Origin: Clostridiales bacterium Firm_14
Lineage (GTDB): Bacteria; Bacillota; Clostridia; Saccharofermentanales; Saccharofermentanaceae
Length of the DNA stretch: 64,000 bases
Reading direction: 5' to 3'
Assembly: GCA_001604135.1 (NCBI GenBank)
Contig: LVAT01000013.1
Span: forward strand, 186,001 to 250,000
Made by a program: the position numbers and the translations under genes. The notes beneath the pieces are model-generated. The model did not search any database and was not told the origin of the DNA. It saw only the letters and a list, made by a program, of their open reading frames with translations. This document shows positions 44,901-53,782 of this stretch, piece by piece (the stretch's first letter is position 1; every line of letters begins with the position of its first letter).

Positions 44901-45750
44901 ATATACAGCAGGAGAGCCTAAGAAAGCTGCTCCCGGCGTGCTCAAGGGCGCTAAGCCGAAGGTAATCATCCCCGTATTCCCGGGCAACAACTGCGAGATC
45001 GACTCTGCAAGAGCTTTCGAGAGAGCAGGCGCTGATGCTGAAGTATTCGTTATAAGGAACAGGAACCAGAATGATATCAACGAATCATTCGCTGAATTGG
45101 CTGCTAAGATCCGTGAAGCAAACATCATGATGATCCCTGGCGGCTTCTCGGCAGGCGACGAGCCTGAGGGTTCCGGTAAGTTCATTACTGCATCCTTAAG
45201 AAACAGCGGCATCGCTGATGCTATCGCTGATCTCCTCGACAACAGAGACGGTCTTGCGCTCGGTATCTGCAACGGCTTCCAGGCACTCATTAAGTTAGGA
45301 CTTGTACCTTTCGGCAAGATCTGCGACATGACACCTGACAGCCCTACGCTTACTTTCAATAACATCGGCAGACACCAGAATAAGTATGCAAGGACCAAGA
45401 TCATGACCAACAAGTCACCTTGGCTCTCACTCTGCACACCCGGTGAGATCTACGATATCCCGCTCTCACACGGTGAAGGCAAGTTCGTAGCATCTGAAGA
45501 CCTGGTAAGAAAGCTTGCTGCTAACGGCCAGATTGCAACATGCTATGTCGATCTCGACGGCAACTACGCAGCTGACACGGATTTCAATGCCAACGGTTCC
45601 ATCTGTGCTATCGAAGGTATCACTTCACCCGACGGACGCGTATTGGGTAAGATGGGTCATACCGAAAGATATGAATCCGACCTTACAAAGAACATTCCCG
45701 GCAACAAGTATCAGAAGATATTCGAATCAGGTGTAGCATATTTCCTGTAA
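41965..45750 (+). CDS. purL: Phosphoribosylformylglycinamidine synthase
   Basis: About 1260 aa single-chain form: [48 protein letters not shown], glutaminase domain [20 protein letters not shown]. Confidence 0.96.
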   Translation: [1261 protein letters not shown]

Positions 45751-45756
45751 TTTAAG

Positions 45757-46554
45757 ATGAACAGAGATTCTATAAGAGACATTTTGCAATCTGAAGGACT
45801 TCTGCCCCAGAGCAAATTCGGGCAGAACTTCCTTTGTGATGAAGTAATAATCCAGAAAATAGTAGATCTCTGTGAGATCAAAAGGGAAGACATGGTCTTG
45901 GAAGTCGGCCCTGGCTTAGGAAGCTTAACGTTCCCTTTGTCTTTGAAGACTGATAACTTAGGCTGTGTTGAGATCGATAAGGGTCTTGCAGATCACTTAA
46001 GCGATACCATCACCAATGCCACGATCTTCCACCAGGATTTCCTTAAATATGAACGCCCTGAGAATATAAATATCGATGTCGTCGTAAGTAATATCCCTTA
46101 TTACATCATGACGGACATTATGAAGAAGTTGTTCGGCGAGTATTCCGATGCCAGGAAAATGGTGTTCATGGTAGAGGATGAAGCGATCGCCAGGATCGAC
46201 TGCAGGCCGGGAAGCAAACAGTACGGACCTTTGGCCGTGCTTGCAAGCCTCTATGGCGATTACAAGTATGAGATCAAGGTGCCTTCGACCGCATTCATTC
46301 CACAGCCCAGAACGACATCGGCAGTAATAAGCTTTACAAGGACAAAGACTGCTGATTATCTGACTCCCGAGTTTGTTAAGTTCCTTAACACGTGCTTTTC
46401 GATGAGAAGGAAGATGCTTAAGAAGAACCTCGCAGGCTTTGCATCATCCGAAGCGATCGAGAATGCGATACTTCATATGGGACTAAAGGCAACCTGCAGG
46501 GCAGAGGAGCTGAAACCGGGCGAATTCGTAAGACTCTTTAAGGTCTTATGCTGA
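45757..46554 (+). CDS. rsmA: 16S rRNA (adenine1518-N6/adenine1519-N6)-dimethyltransferase
   Basis: SKFGQNFLCDEVIIQKIVDL; VLEVGPGLGSLTFPL; VVSNIPYYIMTDIM. Confidence 0.95.
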   Translation: MNRDSIRDILQSEGLLPQSKFGQNFLCDEVIIQKIVDLCEIKREDMVLEVGPGLGSLTFPLSLKTDNLGCVEIDKGLADHLSDTITNATIFHQDFLKYERPENINIDVVVSNIPYYIMTDIMKKLFGEYSDARKMVFMVEDEAIARIDCRPGSKQYGPLAVLASLYGDYKYEIKVPSTAFIPQPRTTSAVISFTRTKTADYLTPEFVKFLNTCFSMRRKMLKKNLAGFASSEAIENAILHMGLKATCRAEELKPGEFVRLFKVLC

Positions 46555-46636
46555 AAAATACACACAAAGCGGCGTTTACTTATAAATATAGCAAAGTGTT
46601 ATAATTATATATCTTCTAATTTAGCGGAGGTCTTTT

Positions 46637-47209
46637 ATGAAAAAATCCAATGCCAGTTTGCTTGGCAAATATTCTGACGGCTCTTACAAACGTAAGGGTA
46701 AAAAAGATCAGCCCGCTATCGTAGAGTATAAGCAGCTCTACAAAGGGGAGATAAAGGCCAAGACCGTTACAGAGAAGAAGTATATTACGCTGGATGAGAA
46801 GATCAAATTGCGTACCAAGCCCAAGGATCAGGAAGAGTCCAAGGAAGAGAGTGCACAGATCACTATAGGCGGCGTACAGTATCTCGTAAGAAGCGGTGAT
46901 GCGGGCTACGATCACATGATGAAGGTAGGCGCCCTTGCTGACGAGATCTACACAGAAACAAAGAAGAATAACCCTTATATCGCAACGAATAAGACCGCTA
47001 TCATGTCTCTTTTCGAAGCCTGCGACCAGCTCATCGCATTGAGAGCCGAGATCAGCACTCTTAAGACTGAGCTTACATATTACAAAGTCAAAGCCAACGA
47101 ATATGCTAAAGAGAGAAGACCTGATATCAAGCCTACTCCCATGGAGGAGCTTGCCGATAAGGTCAGCGAAGGATTATTCGAGCATTTAAAGAAGACTGAT
47201 GACAAATAA
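46637..47209 (+). CDS. ZapA-like cell division protein
   Basis: ITIGGVQYLVRSGDAGYDHMMKVGALADEIYTETKKNNPYIATNKTAIMSLFEACDQL with a C-terminal coiled coil. Confidence 0.6.
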   Translation: MKKSNASLLGKYSDGSYKRKGKKDQPAIVEYKQLYKGEIKAKTVTEKKYITLDEKIKLRTKPKDQEESKEESAQITIGGVQYLVRSGDAGYDHMMKVGALADEIYTETKKNNPYIATNKTAIMSLFEACDQLIALRAEISTLKTELTYYKVKANEYAKERRPDIKPTPMEELADKVSEGLFEHLKKTDDK

Positions 47210-49577
47210 TCGAATTGAACTTTTAGCTCCGGCTGGCAACCTTGAGATCCTTAAAGTTGCCATCGACAGCGGAGCAGATTCCGTATATCTCGGACTCAAA
47301 GAATATTCCGCAAGAGCGGGAGCTGATAACTTTACCCTTGATGACTTAGAGCAGGGCGTAGACTACGCTCATTTAAGGTCGTCCAAGGTTTTTCTTGCCG
47401 TAAACACTCTGATGTCGGATCAGGAGTTCGAACTCTTTTATCCTACGATTGCAGAAGCGGTAAATATCGGTGTTGACGGACTTATCGTTCAGGATCTGGC
47501 GGTCCTTCATAAGCTCGCCCAGGATTTTCCGGACGTAATCATCAATGCCAGCACTCAGATGAATGTCTATTCAGCAGATGAGTTTAAGAAGCTCTCTGAG
47601 ATCGGCGTTAACAGAGTAGTTCTCCCAAGAGAATTATCCTGCGATGAGATCGAGACTCGTACGAAGATCGCGAAAGGATATAACTTGGAGACCGAAGTCT
47701 TTGCTCACGGCGCAGTCTGCGTATGTGCATCAGGTCTCTGCCTTTTCTCTGCGATGAACCGCAGCGGCACGAGATCCGGCAACAGAGGATCCTGCGCGCA
47801 GCCTTGCAGGGAAGAGTACGGCCTTTATAACAACGGATTAAGACTTAAGGAAGGACATCTCTTGTCACCTAAGGACAGGGATGTTTCCGAATACTTGGAA
47901 CGTCTTATCAGGAGCGGCGTAAAGAGCCTCAAGATCGAAGGCCGCATGAGAGATGCAAACTATGTAAGGTCTGCAGTTTATTGCTACAGACGCATGATAG
48001 ACGCATATTACGAAGGCGATCTCAATAAGGATCTCATTAAGGATATCAGATATGACCTTCTTATCAATTTCAACAGGGGAGGAGCTTTTACTTCCCAGTA
48101 TTTGAGCGGCAGCAAGGATGACCATCTGTTATCCGGCGAATATCCCGGCAAGTATGGCGTCAGGATCGGCCGTATAAGCCGCCTGGACGCAGGAGCAGGA
48201 AATGTAACCGTCGGCATCAAGAACGGCGCGTTAGAGCCTCAGAAGGGCGATTTCATATCCATCAGGGAGAATGCCAGAGAGATCTGTTCTTTCCCGGTAG
48301 GCAAGACTAATACCGATCTTAACGGTCTTGCGCTTAAGGGCTTACATCCTGACATGATCAAGAAGCTTAAGCCCGGCATGGAAGTCTTCCTCATGAACCA
48401 TGAGATCTTCATTGCCAAGCAGGACTTAAGAAGAACACCTGTGACGATTAGCATTTCGAGCACAGACACAGAGATCACCGCTACTGCAACCATTATTTCC
48501 GGTCTTGCTCAGGGAATATCTGCTGAATCCAAAGTCGTCATTCCTGATGATTTTGAAGGCAGGCCGATTGAGAAGGACAGGATCACAGAGCAGCTTTCAA
48601 AGACTCTGGATACACCTTTTACGGTTGATTCCGTAGAGTTCGAAGATACCGATAAGATCTATTGCCCCGTGAGCGTAATCAACTATTTAAGGCGTGATCT
48701 TCTTACCGTTCTTGAAGTAAACGTAGTCAATTCATTTAAGAAGACTTACGGTACTGATTATGTTGAAGATTCCGAGTATTTCGGAGAGCAGGAGCCTACT
48801 CCCGGCACGGTCAGGAACATGTACTCATATCCTGTATTAAGGCTTAATGAGGATATTTTGGAAGAAGGCGCTGATATCTATGCTTTCAGCATCTATGACC
48901 TTGCTGATCCTGATATCTACAGCGTTGCGATAGATTTCGTAAGAGACCAGGGCGCATCTCTTGTTCTGATGCTTCCTGATTTCTATCACGATAAGCTTAA
49001 CAAGATCATCGATTACGTTATCTCACTGCTTAAGGTAGATCTCGAAGATGCCTTTGTGGCTGTCATGTCTTCGAAAATATTTACTGACCGCAAGTTCTTG
49101 AAAGATAATCTTGAGTTCTATGCATCTGCAGGTTCCAACATCTACAGCGCGAAGTCATTGTCACATGCTTTTGGTCTTGCCGATGCCGTCATGCCTTCAC
49201 ATGAGATCACACCCGATGATCTTATCCTTAACTTAAGGCATCTGACTGAATCTTTCGAGATAGGGGAGAAAAAGCCTAAGATCATTATTCATTCAGAAGG
49301 CCTTATTCCCTGGATGCAGTCTGATTTCTGTGCAGCAGGAAGGAACCAGAGGCCCTGTTCTTTCTGCAGAGGCAATGCCTTCTATGACATGAAGGCAAAG
49401 AGAGAAAACGACGGAACATGCCTTAAGGTTGTACCTCATCCTTTGGATTGTTCATGCACTATATACGGCAGAGCCAAGAACCCTGTAGATCAGGATTACG
49501 CTGATGCGATCGCTGATCTCGGATTCGACGTCATCTGTAATTACACGATATTACCCGGAGGTGCGATAAATGACTGA
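47199..49577 (+). CDS. U32 family peptidase-like (collagenase-like / RlhA-related)
   Basis: IELLAPAGNLEILKVAIDSGADSVYLGL; EVFAHGAVCVCASGLCLFSAMNRSGTRSGNRGSCAQPCREEY. Confidence 0.92.
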   Translation: MTNNRIELLAPAGNLEILKVAIDSGADSVYLGLKEYSARAGADNFTLDDLEQGVDYAHLRSSKVFLAVNTLMSDQEFELFYPTIAEAVNIGVDGLIVQDLAVLHKLAQDFPDVIINASTQMNVYSADEFKKLSEIGVNRVVLPRELSCDEIETRTKIAKGYNLETEVFAHGAVCVCASGLCLFSAMNRSGTRSGNRGSCAQPCREEYGLYNNGLRLKEGHLLSPKDRDVSEYLERLIRSGVKSLKIEGRMRDANYVRSAVYCYRRMIDAYYEGDLNKDLIKDIRYDLLINFNRGGAFTSQYLSGSKDDHLLSGEYPGKYGVRIGRISRLDAGAGNVTVGIKNGALEPQKGDFISIRENAREICSFPVGKTNTDLNGLALKGLHPDMIKKLKPGMEVFLMNHEIFIAKQDLRRTPVTISISSTDTEITATATIISGLAQGISAESKVVIPDDFEGRPIEKDRITEQLSKTLDTPFTVDSVEFEDTDKIYCPVSVINYLRRDLLTVLEVNVVNSFKKTYGTDYVEDSEYFGEQEPTPGTVRNMYSYPVLRLNEDILEEGADIYAFSIYDLADPDIYSVAIDFVRDQGASLVLMLPDFYHDKLNKIIDYVISLLKVDLEDAFVAVMSSKIFTDRKFLKDNLEFYASAGSNIYSAKSLSHAFGLADAVMPSHEITPDDLILNLRHLTESFEIGEKKPKIIIHSEGLIPWMQSDFCAAGRNQRPCSFCRGNAFYDMKAKRENDGTCLKVVPHPLDCSCTIYGRAKNPVDQDYADAIADLGFDVICNYTILPGGAIND

Positions 49578-50064
49578 CATATATATTGAAAAGTGCAGGA
49601 AAGATGCCAAGCTTCCTTCTTATGCTCATGACGGCGATGCCGGCATGGATCTCTATGCAGCTGAAGACGTAATAATCGAGCCCGGCAAGTCAGCACTTGT
49701 ACCGATTGGCATCAAGATGGCCATTCCTTACGGCTATGAAGTACAGATAAGACCCAGGAGCGGCGTTTCATTGAAGACACCTTTAAGGATCCCCAACGCT
49801 CCCGGCACGATCGATTGCGGCTACAGGGATGAAGTAAACGTAATTATCTATAACGATTCATTCTTCCAGGATGAAGGCATTAATGAGCCTTTAACCATCG
49901 ACATGAAGGGCTGCGTCCACGGCACATACAAGATCAGAAAAGGCGACAGGATCGCCCAGATGGTCGTTGCAAAAGTCGAATATGCAAGCTTTGTTGAGAC
50001 TGATAATGTTAAGGCAATAGGCGAAGACCGCGGCGGCGGATTTGGCTCTTCTGGAGTTAACTGA
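49570..50064 (+). CDS. dut: dUTP diphosphatase
   Basis: HDGDAGMDLYAAEDV; PRSGVSLKTPLRIPNAPGTIDCGYRDEV; KGDRIAQMVV; RGGGFGSSG. Confidence 0.96.
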   Translation: MTDIYIEKCRKDAKLPSYAHDGDAGMDLYAAEDVIIEPGKSALVPIGIKMAIPYGYEVQIRPRSGVSLKTPLRIPNAPGTIDCGYRDEVNVIIYNDSFFQDEGINEPLTIDMKGCVHGTYKIRKGDRIAQMVVAKVEYASFVETDNVKAIGEDRGGGFGSSGVN

Positions 50065-51107
50065 TGAGCAGAGTTTCAAGCGGATTTGTCAGCTTTTCGA
50101 GCGGCGGTACAAAGCGCAGAAGCCCCTTTATTACAAGGCTTGCGCTTGTACTAAGCTTTTTTGCCGTAGTACTCATCTTATTTCTTGCACTGACGGTTTT
50201 CTCATCCAACAGATTGATGAACGTTAAGGGCAATATCGTTACCAACGTTCCGTCTAATATCCTGCCTTCATACAGCACTACGAGCTTCCAGTCAGCTGAT
50301 GGCCAGACATCTTTGCAGGGATGGTTCTTTAAGACCAAGAATCCTACATCGACGATCATCGTAGTACATGATTCAGGATCCAACCGACTTCCGTTCGGCG
50401 TCGAAATGATCGATATGTTAGAGAGCTGGCTCGAGAACGGATACAACGTATTCTTATTTGATCAGAGGAACTGCGGTACGTCAGGCGGTGACTGCTGCAC
50501 ATACGGTTATCTCGAATGGCAGGACGTTTTAGGCGCCATCGGCATCGTTAAGCAGATATCCGTAACCACGGACGTAATCTTATTTGGTATCGGCACGGGA
50601 TGCACATCTTCGCTTCTTGCTTACGCGAACCTTCCGCCGGCAGGCGCAAGCGAACAGGACCTTGCAGCTTACGATAAGAACATCAGGAATCTTGATTTCG
50701 ATAAGACATACATCGCAGGCATGATCCTTGATTCTCCCGCCAAGGAGACGGACGACTACATTAAGCCTGTAGTAAGAAGAAGTGAACCTTTGGGATTCAT
50801 AACACAGTTTTCGATCCCTTATGCGATCAGAGTATCTTCGGGCGGAACAAATATCAGCCTTGCGGCCGAGATCGCGAGACTTCCTATACCGTTGCTTATC
50901 ATATACGGCGGTCACGACACATTCATCGGCGCTGATAAGATAGACCAGATAATTACCGAGCGAAGCAGACTTAACTCCAGTATCACAAGGAGCGTAATGG
51001 TCTCAGGCGCCGGCTATCTGGAGGAATACGGCATCAATAAGAATCTTTACATCAAGACAGTCAATAACTTCTTGAACGAATACTATCTGGTAGACGAGAC
51101 AACATGA
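50064..51107 (+). CDS. Membrane-anchored alpha/beta hydrolase
   Basis: N-terminal TM; IIVVHDSGSNRLPFG; NVFLFDQRNCGTSGG; LLIIYGGHDTFIGADKI. Confidence 0.8.
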   Translation: MSRVSSGFVSFSSGGTKRRSPFITRLALVLSFFAVVLILFLALTVFSSNRLMNVKGNIVTNVPSNILPSYSTTSFQSADGQTSLQGWFFKTKNPTSTIIVVHDSGSNRLPFGVEMIDMLESWLENGYNVFLFDQRNCGTSGGDCCTYGYLEWQDVLGAIGIVKQISVTTDVILFGIGTGCTSSLLAYANLPPAGASEQDLAAYDKNIRNLDFDKTYIAGMILDSPAKETDDYIKPVVRRSEPLGFITQFSIPYAIRVSSGGTNISLAAEIARLPIPLLIIYGGHDTFIGADKIDQIITERSRLNSSITRSVMVSGAGYLEEYGINKNLYIKTVNNFLNEYYLVDETT

Positions 51108-52120
51108 GCGAAAAGGACGTTTTGATCTTAGGAATAGAGAGCTCCTGTGATGAGACAGCCGCATCCGTCGTTAAGAACGGACGCGTTATCTTAAGCAACG
51201 TTATTGCTTCACAGGCAGATTTCCACGAAGAATACGGCGGCGTTGTGCCTGAACTCGCATCCAGAATGCACGTTGATGCAGTCTATCCTACGGTACAGAA
51301 GGCTCTGGCAGAAGCAGGCGTAACGCTTGATGAAATCGACGCTGTAGCAGTCACTTACGGCCCCGGACTTGTAGGCGCTTTGCTCGTCGGCCTATCCTGT
51401 GCCAAAGGTTTATGCGAAGTTTCCGGTAAGCCCTTAGTTGGCGTAAATCACTTAAAAGGCCATATTGCAGCTAATTATCTCAGCTTCGAAGAATTAGAGC
51501 CTCCGTTCCTTTGTCTGTGCGTCAGCGGCGGCAATTCCATGATCGTCAGAGTAGATGATTATACAGACATGAAAGTCCTTGGCAGGACCAGAGACGATGC
51601 TGCAGGTGAAGCGATCGATAAGATCGCTCGTATTGTGGGCCTTGGTTATCCTGGCGGCCCCAAGATGGACAAGGCAGGGCAGGGGGGCGACACCACCAAA
51701 TACGTCTTCTCCAAGACGCATATGGGTGATACGCTTGATTTCTCGTTCTCCGGTCTTAAGACTTCTGCGCTTAATCTCATCAACGGATTGAGACAGAAGG
51801 GCGAAGAGATCGATCTTAAGGATTTCACGGCATCCTACCAACAGGCTATAGCTGATGCTCTGTTGAAGAATACAATGACGGCAGTGGAGCAGACAGGAAT
51901 AAAGAAGCTTTGCCTCGCAGGCGGCGTTTCCGCGAACTCATTCTTAAGAAACACTTTCGATAAGGCAGCCAAAAAGAAGGGGATTAAGCTCTATTATCCT
52001 GAATTGAAGTATTGTACCGACAATGCCGCAATGATCGCATCCTGCGGCTACTACGAATACATGAACGGTAAGCGCGATTCATTGGACCTCAACGCTTATC
52101 CGTCACTGCAAATGCAGTAA
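51104..52120 (+). CDS. tsaD: tRNA N6-adenosine threonylcarbamoyltransferase
   Basis: LILGIESSCDETAASVV; GVNHLKGHIAANYL; CLAGGVSANSFLR. Confidence 0.97.
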   Translation: MSEKDVLILGIESSCDETAASVVKNGRVILSNVIASQADFHEEYGGVVPELASRMHVDAVYPTVQKALAEAGVTLDEIDAVAVTYGPGLVGALLVGLSCAKGLCEVSGKPLVGVNHLKGHIAANYLSFEELEPPFLCLCVSGGNSMIVRVDDYTDMKVLGRTRDDAAGEAIDKIARIVGLGYPGGPKMDKAGQGGDTTKYVFSKTHMGDTLDFSFSGLKTSALNLINGLRQKGEEIDLKDFTASYQQAIADALLKNTMTAVEQTGIKKLCLAGGVSANSFLRNTFDKAAKKKGIKLYYPELKYCTDNAAMIASCGYYEYMNGKRDSLDLNAYPSLQMQ

Positions 52121-52180
52121 ATTAAGGCTTTTCGAGCTTTTTAGTTGCAAAAATAGCTTTTGCATATAAAATATACGATT

Positions 52181-52657
52181 ATGGCAATCAAAAAAGGTAT
52201 AAAAATAATAGCAGAGAACAGAAAAGCCTATCACGATTACTATATCGATGAGAGGTATGAGGCAGGCGTAGCTTTATCCGGCACTGAGGTTAAGAGCCTT
52301 CGTGCGGGCAAGGTCAACCTTAAGGACTCTTATGTTCAGGTAAAAGACGGGGAGATGTGGCTTATAGGTGTTCATATAAGTCCTTACGAGAACGGAAACA
52401 GATTTAATCTCGATCCTGAACGCAACAGAAAGCTTCTCATGCATAAGAAAGAGATAATCCGCCTGTATTCCACAGTCAAGCAGGACGGTCTTACGTTGGT
52501 GCCCACAAAATGCTATTTCAAGGACAGCAAAGTTAAGTTTGAGATCGGTCTTGCGAGAGGTAAGAAGGATTACGACAAGCGTGAAGACCTTGCAAAGAAA
52601 CAGGCAAACAGAGATATCGACCGTGCCATGAAGAATATCAAAAAATATAATGATTGA
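52181..52657 (+). CDS. smpB: SsrA-binding protein
   Basis: IKIIAENRKAYHDYYIDERYEAGVALSGTEVKSLRAGKVNLKDSYV. Confidence 0.96.
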   Translation: MAIKKGIKIIAENRKAYHDYYIDERYEAGVALSGTEVKSLRAGKVNLKDSYVQVKDGEMWLIGVHISPYENGNRFNLDPERNRKLLMHKKEIIRLYSTVKQDGLTLVPTKCYFKDSKVKFEIGLARGKKDYDKREDLAKKQANRDIDRAMKNIKKYND

Positions 52658-52693
52658 TATATAATTACTGTATCAAACTAAAAGGGAAGACCT

Positions 52694-53251
52694 ATGACGA
52701 CCGAAAGAATCAGAAATGCAGCACACGAGAAGGAGATATCTATAAGATATATCCTACTTGCTGTGATCTTTTGGATCATTACGGTTGCATTGATCGTCAT
52801 GATCTTCCATTTTTCCGGCCAGTCAGCAACACAGTCATCCAACACATCTAACATGGTAGTCAATATCATCAATGAGGTATTAGGCGTAGATATTGAGGAT
52901 GATACCGTAATAAGAAAGGTAGCTCACGCTACTGAATTCGCCATCCTGACGGCCTTTACATTTGCAGCTCTGTCATCGACAAATAAGATCTCCAATAAGA
53001 CATCCTATGCCGAGAGCCCCGTAAAGCTCATGAGATCCGATAACGAGATGAATATCGTTTTTACATTATGGTTTACGATCCTTAATGCGATCTTCGACGA
53101 ATATCATCAGTTATTCGTTGACGGCCGCGACGGTTCGATCCGAGATGTTCTTATCGATCTCATCGGCATCGTCATCGTGCTTATAATCATTCGTGTTGCA
53201 TTCACGATCTACCTGAAGACGAAGGGTAAGTCTGAGATCGTATACACCTGA
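52694..53251 (+). CDS. VanZ family membrane protein
   Basis: FHFSGQSATQSS; RKVAHATEFAILTAFTFAAL; DEYHQLFVDGRDGSIRDVLIDLIG. Confidence 0.88.
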   Translation: MTTERIRNAAHEKEISIRYILLAVIFWIITVALIVMIFHFSGQSATQSSNTSNMVVNIINEVLGVDIEDDTVIRKVAHATEFAILTAFTFAALSSTNKISNKTSYAESPVKLMRSDNEMNIVFTLWFTILNAIFDEYHQLFVDGRDGSIRDVLIDLIGIVIVLIIIRVAFTIYLKTKGKSEIVYT

Positions 53252-53370
53252 TCCCACAAAATCATTTATAAAGAAGAATACCCCTTTTTCTGAATTTTAT
53301 TCTATATCTAATTCGGTATAATTACAATTTTGGTGAATTGGGAAGAGGTAAAAAATAAGTATATGATGAA

Positions 53371-53518
53371 ATACCTACTTAGAATGCGATTATTAAGTCT
53401 AAGTTGGTATCAAAATCTGAGTTCTGGATTGTGATTAAATCTTTATACCTACCTGCGTGTCTATTTCATATTCTAAGTTGGTATTTGTTTTCTGTTGATC
53501 AAAAATTCATACCAACTT
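53371..53518. repeat. Hairpin-forming repeats of AAGTTGGTAT / ATACCAACTT
   Basis: ATACCTACTTAGA (53371-53383) / TCTAAGTTGGTAT (53398-53410), one mismatch; AAGTTGGTAT (53475-53484) / ATACCAACTT (53509-53518), perfect. Confidence 0.75.
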
Positions 53519-53601
53519 GAAATTCGTTTTTGGTCTTTTAGTATGTATTTTCGTAATCCTGGTTTCTGGCGTTCTGTTTCTATGATTTCTTACTGATCAT
53601 T

Positions 53602-53772
53602 AACCGCCATTTATTCATAATTTGTTTTTTGGCGGTTCTCGAAAATTCTTACTGAGCCTGATTTACCGTCATTTTTCGAATTCTGTTTTTTTTGACAGCA
53701 GAACAGTTGTTCGTTTTTGGGCAGGAGGGGACTGAACAACCGCCAAATCCTTATTTCCAACGTTTTGGCGGT
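53602..53772. repeat. Hairpin repeats of ACCGCCA / TGGCGGT
   Basis: AACCGCCA (53602-53609) / TGGCGGTT (53630-53637); ACCGCCAAA (53739-53747) / TTTGGCGGT (53764-53772). Confidence 0.75.
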
Positions 53773-53782
53773 AATCAGTATA

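Noticed and set aside
44502-45437. 311-aa minus-strand ORF
   Set aside because: Antisense to purL; Ser/Leu-rich shadow ORF typical of codon bias.
52121-52180. tmRNA gene near smpB
   Set aside because: No ssrA tag or tRNA-like ends recognisable in the flanks of smpB.
53252-53782. CRISPR array
   Set aside because: Repeats are few, inverted and irregularly spaced; no uniform repeat-spacer pattern and no cas genes.
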